From: Coralloluteibacterium thermophilum
GTDB lineage: Bacteria > Pseudomonadota > Gammaproteobacteria > Xanthomonadales > Xanthomonadaceae
DNA length: 64,000 nucleotides
Direction of reading: 5' to 3'
Assembly (NCBI RefSeq): GCF_042654365.1
Contig: NZ_JBHSGG010000014.1
Location: 98,140-162,139 of the forward strand
How positions within the stretch are numbered: position 1 is the stretch's first letter; each line of letters begins with the position of its first letter. Below are positions 42,440-50,919 of the stretch, in pieces. Position numbers and translations under genes: made by a program. The notes beneath the pieces are model-generated. The model did no database searches and was not told the DNA's origin. It saw only the letters and a list, made by a program, of their open reading frames with translations.

Positions 42440-42904
42440 GTGATCCGTCCGATTGGAGCACAGCCCCCAGGGGGTCGCAAGGCGATCCCGACGCTTCTTC
42501 TGGTGCTTCTCGCGACCCTCGCCGGATGCGCCGGCGATCCCACCGAGGCGGCGCTGCGGGCACGGCTGGAGGCGATGCGCGCCGCCATCGAGGCGCGCGA
42601 CGCGGGCGCGCTGCTGGCGCCGGTGGCGGAGGACTTCGCGGGCAGGGACGGCATGGACCGCCGCGGTCTCGGCCGGCTCGCGCGGCTGCACTTCCTCCGC
42701 CACGGCGACATCGGCACCACCGTCGGCCCGGTGCGGGTGGAGGTGCAGGGCACGCGCGCGACCGCGCGCTTCGAGGCCGCGGTGACCGGCGGCAGCGGGC
42801 GCCTGCTTCCGGACACGGCCCGGCTCTACGCCGTCACCACCGGCTGGCGCTTCGAGGACGGCGACTGGATGCTGATCTCGGCCGACTGGGAGGCGCGGCT
42901 CTAG
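42440..42904 (+). CDS. putative lipoprotein, NTF2/SnoaL-like fold
   Basis: About 154 residues from GTG 42440. A hydrophobic leader ending LATLAGC gives a clear lipobox. The mature part (LRARLEAMRAAIEARDAGALLAPVAEDFAG, then ARLYAVTTGWRFEDGDWMLISADW) has the helix-then-sheet pattern of NTF2-like (SnoaL/DUF4440) proteins. No active site is assigned. The start is uncertain because no ATG fits and the frame is open further upstream. It is divergent from rpfB, with 55 bases between start codons. Confidence 0.7.
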   Translation: MIRPIGAQPPGGRKAIPTLLLVLLATLAGCAGDPTEAALRARLEAMRAAIEARDAGALLAPVAEDFAGRDGMDRRGLGRLARLHFLRHGDIGTTVGPVRVEVQGTRATARFEAAVTGGSGRLLPDTARLYAVTTGWRFEDGDWMLISADWEARL

Positions 42905-42921
42905 AGCCCGCCCGGCGCGCA

Positions 42922-42985
42922 GGAGCGGCTTCAGCCGCGACCGCCCCTGCTCGCAGCCACCCTCGGTCGCGGCTGAAGCCGCTCC
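42922..42985. repeat. REP-like inverted repeat pair
   Basis: Two perfectly complementary 21-base arms (42922-42942 and 42965-42985), with core GCGGCTTCAGCCGCGA, are separated by 22 bases between convergent genes. Single related arms occur at about 45669-45684 and 56972-56990. Such CGGCTGAAGCCG palindromes are dispersed REP-type elements in Pseudomonas and Xanthomonas relatives. It may also act as a bidirectional terminator. Confidence 0.8.
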
Positions 42986-43027
42986 CACAGGTGAGTGCCT
43001 CGCCCGGCCTGCGCAGGCTGGCGAGAG

Positions 43028-43711
43028 TCAGAACTCCAGGTCCAGCGCCGCGCAGAGGTAGTCCACCAGCGGCGCCGTGCCGCGGACGCCGCGCAGGATC
43101 TCGGCCTTGAGCGTCGGTCCGAGCACCGCGTCGGGACCGAAGCCGCGCGAGGCGACGAAGTCCTTGCGGCGCAGGTCGTCGATCAGCGGATGGTCCGCCG
43201 GGAAGCCGCGCGGCGGCCGCACCAGGCTGTCGCCGCCGAGTTCGAGGTCGCGCCGGAAGGCCGCGCTGCGGGTGGCGCGGGTCCAGGCGTCGGGGTTGTC
43301 GACCATGAACTCGCGGACCCGGCGCAGCGTCGCCGGCTCCGGGCGCCACAGGCCGCCGCCGGCGTAGCCGCCGTTCGTGTCGATGTGGAAGTAGAAGGTG
43401 GGTGCGTGCACGTCCCGCGCCCGCGCATGGAAGAGGCGCGCGGCCGCCCAGGTCTTGTAGGGCTGCTTGTCGTTGGCGAAGCGGGTGTCGCGCTGGATGC
43501 GGAACAGCGACCCGCCGACCTTGCGCGGCTCTGCGCGGAAGTGCGGGCTGATCTCCGCCAGGTCGGGCGCGAGGTCGGCGATCAGCTGCAGCATGGGCTC
43601 GCGCAGGTGGCGCTCGTAGTCGTCCCTGTGCGCCTGGAACCAGGCGCGCTCGTTGTTGCGCGCCAGGCCGCGGAGGAAGCGGAAGGTCTTCTCGGTGAAG
43701 TAGGTCGTCAT
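43028..43711 (-). CDS. DUF2461 (TIGR02453) family protein
   Basis: 227-residue cytoplasmic protein of unknown function. The family pattern is clear: FTEKTFRFLRGLARNNERAWFQAHRDDY at the N-terminus, then KVGGSLFRIQRDTRFANDKQPYKTW, and FYFHIDTNGGYAGGGLWRPEP. The C-terminus has GFPADHPLIDDLRRKDF. The start at 43711 has no long upstream extension and suits the family. Function of DUF2461 is not known; nothing in the neighbourhood suggests one. Confidence 0.9.
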   Translation of the reverse strand: MTTYFTEKTFRFLRGLARNNERAWFQAHRDDYERHLREPMLQLIADLAPDLAEISPHFRAEPRKVGGSLFRIQRDTRFANDKQPYKTWAAARLFHARARDVHAPTFYFHIDTNGGYAGGGLWRPEPATLRRVREFMVDNPDAWTRATRSAAFRRDLELGGDSLVRPPRGFPADHPLIDDLRRKDFVASRGFGPDAVLGPTLKAEILRGVRGTAPLVDYLCAALDLEF

Positions 43712-43825
43712 CCCGCCATTATCCCCCGCCGCCGGCAGCGCCCCGCAGGCCCTGGGGTCCGCCCCAGCTTCCGTCGGCGCGCGGTCGTGGGCAGGCTCGG
43801 GCTACCCCGCCGCAGAGCCGCCCCG

Positions 43826-44770
43826 ATGAACGTGCAGCCCAGCCTCGTCAGTGCCCTCGCGAACCGCCTCCCGCCGCTCGCCGACGCGGGCGCAGCGCGG
43901 CAGGCCGCGCAGCCGCTGCCGGCTTCCGGCGGCCGGCACGTCCCCGAGCCCGACTACAACCCGCAGCTGCAGGGCCTGCTGCAGCGGGCGTTCGGCGCGG
44001 TGCCGGCGGCGAACGTCCCGGCGTCCTTCGACGCCCAGGTGCGCGGGCAGGAGCCGCGGCCCATCGACATGGACCTCGCGCGCATCTGCGCCGACGTCCA
44101 CGACACCGCGAGCACCGGCATCGACGGCTGGACCCGCCTGGGCGAGGCCGAGCTGCTGGCCGCAGGCATCGATCCCGCCTCCCTGGACGATCCGTCCACC
44201 GGCTTCCGCGCGGCGCTCTACCAGGACGACGGCGGCAACACGGTGCTGGTGTTCGGCGGCTCCAACGACGTGCGCGACTGGATCACCAACTTCCGCCAGG
44301 GCCTGGGCGTCGACGACGTGCAGTACAACCAGGCGGTGGCCCTCGCCGTGGACGCCAAGGCGGCCTTCGGCGACGACCTCGTGATCACCGGCACCTCGCT
44401 CGGCGGCGGCCTCGCCTCCACCGCAGCCATGGCCACCGGCAGCGCCGCGGTCACCTTCAACGCGTCGGGCGTCAACGGCAACACGCTGGAGCGGCTGGGG
44501 CTGGACCCGGCCCAGGCGCGCGCCGAGGCGGCGGACGGCCAGATCCGCCGCTACTCGGTGGAGGGCGAACTCCTGACCAAGCTGCAGGAGGAGAACATCG
44601 CCACCCGCGGGCTGATGCCGGACGCCATCGGGCACAGGATCACCGTGGACGACCCGGCGCCGCTGTCGTTCTGGGAGAAGCTCATCCCGGGACGCGCGCT
44701 GGCGCACGAGATCGACCTGCACATGATCCACAGCGTCATCGCCTCGTTCGAGCAGTCGCCGCCGTGGTGA
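43826..44770 (+). CDS. lipase-like alpha/beta-hydrolase, no signal peptide
   Basis: 314 residues. The nucleophile elbow GTSLGGGLAS places a probable catalytic Ser at 191; upstream is YQDDGGNTVLVFGGSNDVRDWITNF, typical of class-3 lipase or DUF2974-like folds. A C-terminal His (HEIDLHMIHSV) may complete the triad. There is no signal peptide and the N-terminal 60 residues are low-complexity. This pattern is common among lipase effectors of type IV or VI secretion systems, but the XVIPCD signal of Xanthomonadaceae type IV effectors is not evident. It is followed by an ankyrin-repeat exported protein, a possible immunity partner (inference). Confidence 0.7.
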   Translation: MNVQPSLVSALANRLPPLADAGAARQAAQPLPASGGRHVPEPDYNPQLQGLLQRAFGAVPAANVPASFDAQVRGQEPRPIDMDLARICADVHDTASTGIDGWTRLGEAELLAAGIDPASLDDPSTGFRAALYQDDGGNTVLVFGGSNDVRDWITNFRQGLGVDDVQYNQAVALAVDAKAAFGDDLVITGTSLGGGLASTAAMATGSAAVTFNASGVNGNTLERLGLDPAQARAEAADGQIRRYSVEGELLTKLQEENIATRGLMPDAIGHRITVDDPAPLSFWEKLIPGRALAHEIDLHMIHSVIASFEQSPPW

Positions 44771-44908
44771 GCGCGGCCCGGCCGCAGCCCTGGCGGCGCT
44801 AGTGCCGTCTCTCCGGTTCCCGGCGATGCGGAACGCGGCATCGCCGTCCCGGCGACGGTGATACGGTGCCGCCATCACCGGCGATAGCCCCGATCGAGGA
44901 GGATGCGC

Positions 44909-45655
44909 ATGACCCGCGCGGCCCGCAGCCTGCACTGGCTTATCCTCGGGCTCCTGACGATGGCGACCGCCTGCGGCGGAGAGGGCAATGCGATGGACAA
45001 GGTCGAGGCCGCGTTCGGCAGCGGGCCCGTGGCCGAGATGGCGCGGGCCATCGCCGATGGCGACGAAGGCCGCATCCGCGTGCTCGCGCCGCGCACCGAC
45101 CTGCGCGCGCGCGGCGACCGCGGGGTCACCCTGCTCGAATGGGCCGTGCTCAACCGGCGCCCTGCCAGCCTCGAGACCCTGCTTGAGCTGGGGGCCGACC
45201 CGGCGCAGCCCGGCCTGGACGGTGCCACCGTGGTGCACCTGGCGGCCATGGCCGACGACCCGCAGTACCTGCGCATCCTGCTGGCGCGCGGCGCCGATCC
45301 GGACACGCCGCATGCCGAGACGCGTGCCACTCCGCTGGCCGCGGCGCTGATGGGCGAGCGGGAGGCCCAGTTCGAGATGCTGCTCGATGCAGGCGCCGAT
45401 CCCGATGCCGCGGATCGCCTCGGCAACACGCCGCTGCACGTCGCCGCCAAGCTCAACGAACCGGGCCGCGCCCTGCGCCTGCTGCAGGCGGGTGCCGACC
45501 GGCACGCCCGGAACGGGCAGGGCGCCGACTTCCTCCGCTACCTCGACATGACCCCCGCGGGCGTGCGCAGCGCGCAGGCCCGCGCCGAGCGCGAGGCGCT
45601 GGATCTCTGGCTTCGCCAGCAGGACGGCGCGCCGGCGGCGCGCCAGGTGCATTGA
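44909..45655 (+). CDS. exported ankyrin-repeat protein, probable lipoprotein
   Basis: 248 residues. Hydrophobic leader WLILGLLTMATACGG with a plausible, imperfect lipobox. Four to five ankyrin repeats follow: GVTLLEWAVLNRRPASLETLLELGADP, GATVVHLAAMADDPQYLRILLARGADP, ATPLAAALMGEREAQFEMLLDAGADP, and GNTPLHVAAKLNEPGRALRLLQAGAD. ATG 44909 is preferred because AGGAGG at 44897-44902 is six bases ahead; ATG 44903 directly abuts it. Ankyrin proteins bind other proteins. The upstream lipase-like gene on the same strand (138 bases away) is the obvious candidate partner. Confidence 0.8.
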   Translation: MTRAARSLHWLILGLLTMATACGGEGNAMDKVEAAFGSGPVAEMARAIADGDEGRIRVLAPRTDLRARGDRGVTLLEWAVLNRRPASLETLLELGADPAQPGLDGATVVHLAAMADDPQYLRILLARGADPDTPHAETRATPLAAALMGEREAQFEMLLDAGADPDAADRLGNTPLHVAAKLNEPGRALRLLQAGADRHARNGQGADFLRYLDMTPAGVRSAQARAEREALDLWLRQQDGAPAARQVH

Positions 45656-45734
45656 TCGCGGCGCGGGCGGTCGCGGCTGAAGGCGTTCCTGCGCCCTTGT
45701 CCGCAGGAGAGGGGCCGGAGCGCTCGCCGGGCGC

Positions 45735-47177
45735 TCACGCCGGCAGCGACGCGCGCAGCTGCTGCCCCCAGTCGGCGTAGGCGTCCATGAGCACCTGCAC
45801 CTCGCCGTCCGGATGCTGCGCGCGGATCGCGGCGATCTCGGCGAAGTAGGACTCGAAGTCGTACTCCGAGCATTCGTTGCCCGGCGCCAGCCGTCCGGCG
45901 CGGAAGGCGTCCCAGCGGGCGCGGTCGGCGGCGTCCAGCGACTCGGGCCAGTTGCGGGCACGGTAGCGGAACAGGAGTTCCACGAAGCGCGCGTCGCGGA
46001 ACGGGAAGGCGTCGGGCGTCAGTGCCTCGGGCGGTGCGGCGCGCACCCGCGGGAAGCTCGCGCGGTCCGCGTCGGGAATGAACCCGTCGTACAGCGCGCC
46101 GTCCGCATCGCCACCGCCGCTCCGCGGCGGGCGCGCGAAGACCCGGCGCAGCTTCTCCGGCAGGTCGGGATCGGCCCGCAGCCGCGCCGCGCGCGCGCGC
46201 GCGGTGTCCGGGTCGATGCCCAGCCGCTGGAAGTCCGGCGCCCGCAGGTGGCGGATCGGCACCAGCGCCGGGCAGCGGTTCAGATGCACCTCCTTGAGCC
46301 CGATGCGCGCCTCGCCCTCGGGCAGGTCGGCGCGCGGGGTGTAGAGGCGGTCGGCGATGGCCTCGGCGTCCAGCGCGAGCAGGGCATCCGGCTCCTGGTC
46401 GAGGTCGACGACGATCACGCGGTTGCCGATGGAGGGGTGCTGCGCGATCGGCAGCACCAGCGCCGCGCAGTGGCGCGAGGCGGGATAGCGGCCGGACACG
46501 TGCAGCACCGGCTCGCCCTCGACCACGCCCATCATCGCCGCGCAGCGCTTCTTGTCGCGCAGGCCGAGGTAGTAGTCCCACAGTCGTGGCTGTGCCGCGC
46601 GCAGGCGTCGCGCGAGGCCGATCAGCGCCTCCACGTCGGACAGCGCCTCGTGCGCGCGCGTCTGGGTCACGCCATTGGCCCGGGCGAGGTCTTCCAGCTT
46701 GAAGCTCGGGGTGCCGTCCTCGCGCTTCGGCCACTCGACGCCGTCGGGGCGCAGGGCCTGGGCGAGGCGCATGAAGTCGAGCAGGTCCCAGCGCGAGTTG
46801 CCGCCGCGCCACTCGCGCTCGTAGGGATCGTAGAAGTTGCGGTACAGCGCGTGGCGGATGAACTCGTCGTCGAAGCGCAGCGAGTTGTAGCCCACCGCGC
46901 AGGTGCCGGGCATCGCCAGCTCCTCGTGCACGCGCGCGACGAACTCCGCCTCGATCAGCCCGTCGCGCCACGCCTGCTGCGGCGTGATGCGGGTCACCAG
47001 CGCAGCGCCAGGCGAGGGCAGCAGGTCGTCCGCCGGCCGGCAGAACAGCGACAGCGGCTCGCCGACGATGTTGAGGTCCGCGTCCGTGCGGATGCCGGCG
47101 CACTGCGCGATGCGCGTCTGCCGCGGATTGCGGCCGAAGGTCTCGAGGTCGTACCAGAAGAAGGTGGGAGCGGTCAT
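45735..47177 (-). CDS. sbcB: exodeoxyribonuclease I
   Basis: 3'-5' single-strand DNA exonuclease of the DEDD family, working with RecJ and mismatch repair. 480 residues against about 475 in Escherichia coli. Exo I motif FFWYDLETFGRNPRQTRIAQ, Exo II GYNSLRFDDEFIRHALYRNFYDPY, Exo III ARAHEALSDVEALIGLAR equivalent (QTRAHEALSDVEA), then the SH3-like and C-terminal helical domains (HLNRCPALVP). ATG 47177 gives MTAPTFFWYDLETFG; the longer open frame reads into repeat sequence and is rejected. Confidence 0.94.
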   Translation of the reverse strand: MTAPTFFWYDLETFGRNPRQTRIAQCAGIRTDADLNIVGEPLSLFCRPADDLLPSPGAALVTRITPQQAWRDGLIEAEFVARVHEELAMPGTCAVGYNSLRFDDEFIRHALYRNFYDPYEREWRGGNSRWDLLDFMRLAQALRPDGVEWPKREDGTPSFKLEDLARANGVTQTRAHEALSDVEALIGLARRLRAAQPRLWDYYLGLRDKKRCAAMMGVVEGEPVLHVSGRYPASRHCAALVLPIAQHPSIGNRVIVVDLDQEPDALLALDAEAIADRLYTPRADLPEGEARIGLKEVHLNRCPALVPIRHLRAPDFQRLGIDPDTARARAARLRADPDLPEKLRRVFARPPRSGGGDADGALYDGFIPDADRASFPRVRAAPPEALTPDAFPFRDARFVELLFRYRARNWPESLDAADRARWDAFRAGRLAPGNECSEYDFESYFAEIAAIRAQHPDGEVQVLMDAYADWGQQLRASLPA

Positions 47178-47299
47178 GACCCGCCACCATTTCACAACGC
47201 GGGCGGTCTTCGCCAGCCCGAGGAGCGGGATACGAAGAGCGGGAGCCGGATGGCGTCGCCATTCTTGTCGCTCACCGCGCTCCACACTCCTCAAGCAGC

Positions 47300-47768
47300 G
47301 CGCTGCGCGCGCTTCACCCCCATCGCGGCCTTCCCCCGCAGGCGGGGGAAGGGCGGGTCGCGCGGGCGTGGAGGTCCCCGTGCGGTGCTCGGTTCTCGAT
47401 GGAATGGACCGCCGCCCGCCTATGCGCAACATGCTTCCTTCCCCGCTTGCGGGGGAGGGCTGGGGTGGGGCGTTTTTCGGCGAGGAGCGGGACATGAGGA
47501 GTGGGAAGTGAGTGGGAGCGCAGTCGCGCTCTCCCTCCTCTCACTTACCCTTCGGGTAGTGCGCTGCGCGCGCTTCACCCCCATCCCGGCCTTCCCCCCG
47601 CAGGCGGGGAAGGGGTGGGTCGCGCGGGCGTGGAGGTCCCGTGCGGTGCACGGTTCTCGATGGAATGTACCGCCGCCCGCCGATGCGCAACATGCTCCCT
47701 CCCCCGCTTGCGGGGGAGGGCTGGGGTGGGGGCGCTTTTCGGCGAGGAGCGGGACATGAGGAGTGGAA
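47300..47768 (+). repeat. two direct copies of a G-rich palindromic element
   Basis: The 660-base gap between sbcB and kmo carries no gene. It holds two copies of a roughly 209-base element, at about 47300-47508 and 47561-47768 (offset 261). Each has a CTTCACCCCCATC block, a CCTTCCCC hairpin, a GTTCTCGATGGAATG block, and CCCCGCTTGCGGGGGAGGG followed by G-runs. The copies are over 90 percent alike by eye and are related to the arrays at 51813 and 55760. Confidence 0.85.
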
Positions 47769-47837
47769 GCGAGGGAAGCCCGACTGCCCCATCCTCGTTT
47801 TTCACTCCTCTTCGCTCACTCCTGAGCCCGCCAGGGC

Positions 47838-49214
47838 TCAGGCGGGTTCGGCGACCTCGTCCAGCGGCGCGAGCCGTTCGAGCACCGCGCGCTCCGCGGC
47901 GTCGATGTCCACCTCGGCCAGGGTGGCCTTGCCTGCCGTGGCCTCGGCGAGGAGAGCCGCCTGCACCTGCCCACGGGCGTAGGCCACGGCGTAGGGCACG
48001 CGCATGAAGGTGACCATGGTGTAGCGCGGCACGAAGCGCGCGGGCTGGCGCGCGGCGAGAGCCGCGGCGAGTTCGCGCTGCAGCAGATAGTCGGCGTCGT
48101 CGACGCGGTCGCGCATCTCGACGTAGTTCTCCAGCGCCATCGCCTGGATCGCGGCGGCGTTCGGTGCGCGCTCCGCGGCGAAGGCGGCGAAGGCGGTCTC
48201 GTGGTCGCCGTGCTCGGCGAGCAGACGGTCCAAGGCGACGCAGTCCTCGAAGGCGCAGTTCATGCCCTGGCCGTGGAAGGGCACCATGGCGTGCGCGGCA
48301 TCGCCCAGCAGCACTGCGCGGCCGTCCAGGTGCCAGCGGTCGAGGTAGAGCGTGCCGAGGGTGCCCACCGGATGCAGCGCGAAATGCTCGGCGAGGTCCG
48401 GCATCAGCGGCAGCGCGTCGGGGAAGTCGCGGGCGAACAGCGCGCGCGCCTCGCCGCCGGTGACCACGCTCGCGAAGCTGGGGTCGCCCCGGTTGGGCAG
48501 GAACAGGGTGACGGTGAAGCTGCCCTCCGCGTTCGGCAGCGCGATGCACATGTAGCCGCCGCGCGGCCAGATGTGCAGCGCGTGCGGCTCGATGCGGAAG
48601 CCCCCGTCCTCGGTCGGCGGGATCTCGAGTTCCTTGTAGCCGTGGTCGAGCAGCTCGGCGCGCTGGCCCAGCGGCGCCACCGCGTCCATCGCCCGGCGCA
48701 GGGCGGAGCCGGCGCCGTCGGCGCCGATCAGGGTGTCGAAGTCGAGCCCGATGCGCGCGCGGTCGTTGATGCCCTCGAACACCGCGTGGCGCCGCGCGAA
48801 GTCCGCCTCGACCAGGCGGCGGTCGAAGTGGATGCGCGCGCCGGCCCGCTCGGCGGCGTCCAGCAGCAGCATGTTGAGCGTGGCGCGGCTGACCGACCAG
48901 ATCACCTCGCTGTCGTCGCGACCGTAGCGGTGCAGCGCGGGCGGCTGGCCCTCGGCGTGCACCATGCGCCCGCGCATCATCACCGCGCGCTCCATCACCC
49001 GCTCGCGCAGGCCGGCCTGGCCGAGCGCGTGCAGACCGCGCTCGGCGAGCGCCAGATTGATCGAGCGCCCGGTCTCGGTGCCGTGCACGCGCGGGTCGGG
49101 ACGGCGTTCGTAGACCTCGACGCGCCGGCCCCGGCGCGCGAGGAGGGTGGCCATCAGCGCGCCGGCGAGGCCGCCGCCGACGAGGGTCAGGGGCCGGTCA
49201 GGGGAAGGATTCAA
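47838..49214 (-). CDS. kmo: kynurenine 3-monooxygenase
   Basis: FAD-dependent hydroxylase converting kynurenine to 3-hydroxykynurenine with NADPH and oxygen. 458 residues. The FAD Rossmann motif LVGGGLAGALMATLLARRG is at the N-terminus. Further signatures are ETGRSINLALAERGLHAL, FDTLIGADGAGSALRRAM, and VLLGDAAHAMVPFHGQGMNC, all typical of eukaryote-like bacterial KMO. The C-terminal helix may contact the membrane. It follows kynU after 13 bases on the same strand, forming a two-gene operon. Confidence 0.95.
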   Translation of the reverse strand: MNPSPDRPLTLVGGGLAGALMATLLARRGRRVEVYERRPDPRVHGTETGRSINLALAERGLHALGQAGLRERVMERAVMMRGRMVHAEGQPPALHRYGRDDSEVIWSVSRATLNMLLLDAAERAGARIHFDRRLVEADFARRHAVFEGINDRARIGLDFDTLIGADGAGSALRRAMDAVAPLGQRAELLDHGYKELEIPPTEDGGFRIEPHALHIWPRGGYMCIALPNAEGSFTVTLFLPNRGDPSFASVVTGGEARALFARDFPDALPLMPDLAEHFALHPVGTLGTLYLDRWHLDGRAVLLGDAAHAMVPFHGQGMNCAFEDCVALDRLLAEHGDHETAFAAFAAERAPNAAAIQAMALENYVEMRDRVDDADYLLQRELAAALAARQPARFVPRYTMVTFMRVPYAVAYARGQVQAALLAEATAGKATLAEVDIDAAERAVLERLAPLDEVAEPA

Positions 49215-49227
49215 GAGGGACGGTCCG

Positions 49228-50502
49228 TCAGCGCGCGTCGCGCCATGTTTCGATGGCCGCGACCAGCCGCTGTACGTCGAGGAAGCGGTTGTAGAGCGGG
49301 GCGGGCGAGATGCGGATGACGTCCGGCTCGCGCCAGTCGCCGATGAAGCCGCGCTCGACGAGATGGTCGAACAGCGCGCGCCCGGCCGCGCGGCCCTCGC
49401 GCACGCGCAGCGAGAGCTGGGCGCCGCGGCGCGCCGTGTCGCGCGGGGTCACGATCTCCAGCACGTCGCCGATCCGCGCGTCGATCAGCGCTTCGAGGTA
49501 GCCGGTCAGTTTCAGCGACTTTTCGCGCAGTGCGGGAAGGCCCGCCTCGGCGAAGAGGTCGAGCGAGGCGCGCAGCGGCGCCAGCGCGAGGATCGGCGGG
49601 TTGCTGAGCTGCCAGCCGTCGGCGCCCGGCGTCGGCACGAAGTCCGGGCGCATCTCGAAGCGCGTGGCCTTCTCGTGGCCCCACCAGCCGGCGAAGCGCG
49701 GCAGCACGGCACGCGCATGGCGCTCGTGCACGAAGGCGCCGCCCAGGGCGCCCGGGCCGCTGTTGAGGTACTTGTAGTGGCACCACACGGCGAAGTCGGC
49801 GCCGCTGTCGTGCAGGGCCAGGGGCAGGTTGCCGACGGCATGGGCGAGGTCGAAGCCCACGGCGGCGCCCTGCGCGCGGCCGAGCCGCGCCACCTCGGCG
49901 AGGTCGAAGGCCTGGCCCGTGCGGTACTGGATGCCGGGCCACAGCACCAGGGCGAGGCGCGGCCCGTGCTCGGCGATGGCGGCCGCGATGGCTTCGTCCG
50001 AGAACAGGCCGCCGGGCAGGTCGGGCTCCACCTCGATCAGGTCGGTCCGCGGGTCGAAGCCGTGGAAGCGGATCTGCGACTCCACCGCGTGCCGGTCGGA
50101 CGGGAAGGCGCCGGCCTCCATCAGGATCGCCGGGCGCGCCGCGGTCGGCCGGTAGAAGCTCACCATCATCAGGTGCAGGTTGACGGTGAGCGTGTTCATC
50201 GCGATCACCTCGTCGGGGTGCGCGCCGACGAGGGTCGCCAGCGCGTCGCGCACCGCGTGGTGGTAGTCCATCCACGGCAGCCGTCCCTTGAAGTGCCCTT
50301 CGACCGCCAGCTCGCCCCAGTAGTCCAGCTCGGCGTTCACCGCGGCGCGCGTGGCCCTGGGCTGCAGGCCGAGCGAGTTGCCGCAGAAGTAGGTGGCCTC
50401 GCCGCCGGCGTGCACCGGCATGTGGAAGGCGTCGCGGAAGCGCGCCAGCGGGTCCGCCGCATCGAGCGCGCGCGCGTGGGCTTCGGTGTGGAGTTCGGTC
50501 AT
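49228..50502 (-). CDS. kynU: kynureninase
   Basis: PLP enzyme that cleaves kynurenine or 3-hydroxykynurenine to (hydroxy)anthranilate and alanine. 424 residues. The PLP lysine is in WCHYKYLNSGPGALGGAFVHE; other signatures are YFCGNSLGLQPRATRAAVNAEL, MNTLTVNLHLMMVSFYRPT, and FDLAHAVGNLPL. ATG 50502 gives MTELHTEAHARALDAADPLARF. With kmo this makes 3-hydroxyanthranilate, which can feed NAD synthesis. Tryptophan dioxygenase and formamidase are not in this window. Confidence 0.95.
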   Translation of the reverse strand: MTELHTEAHARALDAADPLARFRDAFHMPVHAGGEATYFCGNSLGLQPRATRAAVNAELDYWGELAVEGHFKGRLPWMDYHHAVRDALATLVGAHPDEVIAMNTLTVNLHLMMVSFYRPTAARPAILMEAGAFPSDRHAVESQIRFHGFDPRTDLIEVEPDLPGGLFSDEAIAAAIAEHGPRLALVLWPGIQYRTGQAFDLAEVARLGRAQGAAVGFDLAHAVGNLPLALHDSGADFAVWCHYKYLNSGPGALGGAFVHERHARAVLPRFAGWWGHEKATRFEMRPDFVPTPGADGWQLSNPPILALAPLRASLDLFAEAGLPALREKSLKLTGYLEALIDARIGDVLEIVTPRDTARRGAQLSLRVREGRAAGRALFDHLVERGFIGDWREPDVIRISPAPLYNRFLDVQRLVAAIETWRDAR

Positions 50503-50919
50503 CGTGCGGGGAAGGCTGGTGGCGATGGACGCCGCCCGTGACCGGGCGGCCGGACAGTGTAGCCGCGCCCGATGAAGCGGCGTGCGGTGCGGTGCAGCAG
50601 GGCTGGGCGACGTCGTCCGCTCCCGCCTCCGCGGAGTGGCTGCTCCTTCGCCCGGACCGGGTGCAATGAATGCGCGCGCCGCCATCCCGCTCCCCCTCAG
50701 CGGGAATGGCCGTTGCCTCTGGCTTGAGGGCGTCCGGTTCCTCGGATTCTTCCCGACGTGCATCACCCGCACCCACCCCTGCGAAGCGGGGGAAGGGCGG
50801 GGAGGGAGCGCTTGCACCGAGTGAGGCACCTGGACGTCCGCGCTCCGTTCTCCCGGCAGCCGCGCTCGCGCTCCGCCGATGCGCGATAATCCCGCGCTTC
50901 CTCCGCCGCCCCCGCCACC
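50503..50919. other. kynU-folD divergent intergenic region (417 bases)
   Basis: No convincing gene. It must hold the promoters for kynU (left) and folD (right). Around 50771-50813 is a fragment resembling the palindromic repeat family (CACCCACCCCTGCGAAGCGG then a GGGAAGGGCGGGGAGGGAGCG run), suggesting a solitary degenerate copy. Confidence 0.5.

Noticed and set aside
43028..44770. 591-codon plus-strand frame starting at 42995
   Set aside because: The first 277 codons are antisense to the DUF2461 gene; the real lipase-like gene starts at 43826.
47821..47842. Hairpin overlapping the kmo stop codon as a terminator
   Set aside because: The 9-bp stem is perfect but no T-run follows on the minus strand.
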